This document shows, piece by piece, positions 5,908 through 6,868 of a stretch of DNA of 6,868 nt; position 1 is the first letter of the stretch; every line of letters begins with the position of its first letter. Source of the stretch: an uncultured Bacteroidales bacterium (lineage in GTDB: Bacteria; Bacteroidota; Bacteroidia; Bacteroidales; F082); the NCBI GenBank assembly GCA_937884015.1, contig CALGBV010000234.1:1-6868 (forward strand). The letters are read 5' to 3'. The notes beneath the pieces are model-generated. The model was not told the DNA's origin, did no database searches, and saw only the letters and a list, made by a program, of their open reading frames with translations. The position numbers and the translations under genes were made by a program.

Positions 5908-5911
5908 ATAG

Positions 5912-5950
5912 TTTAAATCTTTGAATTTTAAATCATTAAATCTTTAAATC
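5912..5950. repeat. AT-rich tandem array of 7-8 bp units
   Basis: Five units follow each other without gaps: TTTAAATC (5912-5919), TTTGAAT (5920-5926), TTTAAATC (5927-5934), ATTAAATC (5935-5942), TTTAAATC (5943-5950). The array ends 8 bp before the rbfA start codon and begins 4 bp after the heptad palindrome. It could act as an AT-rich translation enhancer region, or it may only be a slippage-prone simple repeat. Confidence 0.7.
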
Positions 5951-5958
5951 ATACCTCC

Positions 5959-6303
5959 ATGGACGGAAAAAGATTAGAAAAAGTAAACAAACTGATATTG
6001 AAGGAATTGAGTGAGATTTTCCAAAAGGAATTGCGTCCGGCCGTTCCTTCTTTGATGATGACGGTGACGAATGTCAATGTGACTTCCGATTTGTCGTATG
6101 CCAAGGTTTATCTGAGCATTTTCGGCGTTGACGACAAGCAAAAGGTTGTTGATGAAGTCGGGCAGAATGCAAAAGCCATTCGAGGCTTGCTGGGCAACCG
6201 TATCCGCCATCAGATGCGCGTGGTCCCCGAACTGCGTTTCTATCTCGATGATTCTTTGGATTATATCGAAAACATTGACAATCTGCTTCATCCGAAGAAA
6301 TGA
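5959..6303 (+). CDS. rbfA: 30S ribosome-binding factor A
   Basis: RbfA binds the immature 30S subunit and assists 16S rRNA 5'-end maturation and cold adaptation. The 114-residue protein has the expected single KH-like domain: GKRLEKVNKLILKELSEIF (3-21) as helix 1, the strand LMMTVTNVNVTSDLSYAKVYLSIF (32-55), the helix containing NAKAIRGLLGNRIRHQM (70-86) and the signature LRFYLDDSLDYIENIDNLL (92-110). The start at 5959 fits the family. The bases before it, ACCTCC, match the anti-Shine-Dalgarno rather than a ribosome-binding site, so initiation does not use classical pairing. The stop overlaps the start of the next gene by four bases (ATGA), which couples their translation. It is upstream of a permease gene, an arrangement familiar from Bacteroidales. 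Confidence 0.95.
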   Translation: MDGKRLEKVNKLILKELSEIFQKELRPAVPSLMMTVTNVNVTSDLSYAKVYLSIFGVDDKQKVVDEVGQNAKAIRGLLGNRIRHQMRVVPELRFYLDDSLDYIENIDNLLHPKK

Positions 6304-6868
6304 AGACGCCGCTTTTCATAGCGACCCGTTATTTGCTGGCGAAAAAAAGTCACAACCTTATTAATATCATCACTTGGATTTCCATTGTTGGTATTAGTGT
6401 GGCGTCTTTTGCCTTGATTGTCGTGCTTTCGGTTTTCAATGGTCTGGAAGATGTCATTTCTTCATTGAATAACCGCCTGACTCCTGACATCCAGATTTCG
6501 TCTTCCGTTGGAAAAACGATTGATTTGCAAAGTTTTCCGAGCGAAAGACTGTTATCCGTTCAAGGTGTCAATTATATCGTGCCAACCCTTACTGAAGATG
6601 CGCTTTTCCGTGCCAACGACAAGCAGCACATCGGTCAAGTGAAGGGCGTTGGTGCTGATTATGAGAAGATTGAACGAATAAAAGAAGTTGTTTTCAATCA
6701 GGATACCATGTTGCTTTCTGATGGAGATTATGATTTTGCGGTGCCTGGTGCTGGCGTGGCTTGGTATTTGGGCATCAATGCCTACGACCCTTATTCGGTG
6801 GTGCGGGTTTATGTTCCCAAACGTGGCAATGCATCTTCGTTGAGCCTTGAAAACAGTTTTAATTCGGG
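6300..6868 (+). CDS. ABC transporter permease, LolC/LolE-like, C-terminus cut by window edge
   Basis: The reading frame opens at the ATG at 6300 and stays open for 189 codons to the right edge. The start MKTPLFIATRYLLAKKSHN (1-19) is the classic cytoplasmic lead of the LolC/LolE/MacB permease family, followed by a first membrane segment (about residues 20-46, including WISIVGISVASFALIVVLSV). VFNGLEDVISSL (45-56) and then a long periplasmic domain (from about 57, with TPDIQISSS at 61-69) follow. Such permeases work with a LolD-type ATPase to release lipoproteins from the inner membrane to the periplasmic carrier; no ATPase gene is within view. Only the N-terminal membrane segment and part of the periplasmic domain are present; three further membrane segments would lie beyond the window. 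The start overlaps the rbfA stop by four bases. The family is clear; the exact substrate is inferred. Confidence 0.88.
   Translation, partial: MKTPLFIATRYLLAKKSHNLINIITWISIVGISVASFALIVVLSVFNGLEDVISSLNNRLTPDIQISSSVGKTIDLQSFPSERLLSVQGVNYIVPTLTEDALFRANDKQHIGQVKGVGADYEKIERIKEVVFNQDTMLLSDGDYDFAVPGAGVAWYLGINAYDPYSVVRVYVPKRGNASSLSLENSFNS

Noticed and set aside
5702..5908. 68-codon minus-strand open frame spanning the heptad palindrome
   Set aside because: Its N-terminal part (ITENCKPITEN) is just translated repeat and the rest is antisense to dtd.
5836..5950. CRISPR array in the dtd-rbfA gap
   Set aside because: The units are 7-8 bp without unique spacers, and no cas genes are present.

Overview
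The window looks like ordinary chromosome from a member of the Bacteroidales (phylum Bacteroidota), probably an uncultured or gut-type lineage. Several things point there. DUF3822 sits beside rsmD, amn is a short AMP nucleosidase closely resembling Bacteroides versions, and rbfA is followed by a LolC/LolE-type permease. The intergenic gaps carry boxes of the Bacteroidota -7 type (TAnnTTTG), and start codons lack Shine-Dalgarno sequences. There are no phage, insertion sequence or CRISPR genes and no RNA genes.

Layout. From 1 to 2083 a minus-strand operon reads, in transcription order, a single-pass membrane protein with a pilin-like front (2083-1466), a DUF3822 protein expected to have an actin-like fold (1454-585), and RsmD (597 to beyond the left edge). 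From 2174 to 3351 a second minus-strand pair reads a COG0731-like radical SAM enzyme and then, overlapping by one base, a small protein made of four 25-residue repeats with a tryptophan at exactly the same place in each. A 94-bp divergent spacer with a promoter-like box for each direction separates this from the plus-strand genes. These are amn (AMP nucleosidase), holA (clamp-loader delta), dtd (D-aminoacyl-tRNA deacylase), rbfA (30S maturation) and the start of an ABC permease that runs off the right edge.

Most genes are housekeeping: rRNA modification, ribosome assembly, tRNA proofreading, replication, purine salvage and lipoprotein export. The less explained parts are the pilin-like/DUF3822 pair, the 25-residue repeat protein tied to the radical SAM enzyme, and the dtd-rbfA gap. 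That gap holds nine degenerate 7-bp units arranged head to head as a 62-bp near-palindrome, followed at once by a separate AT-rich array of 7-8 bp units. A further bulged inverted repeat lies between holA and dtd. I see no clear new multi-gene defence or mobile system here.
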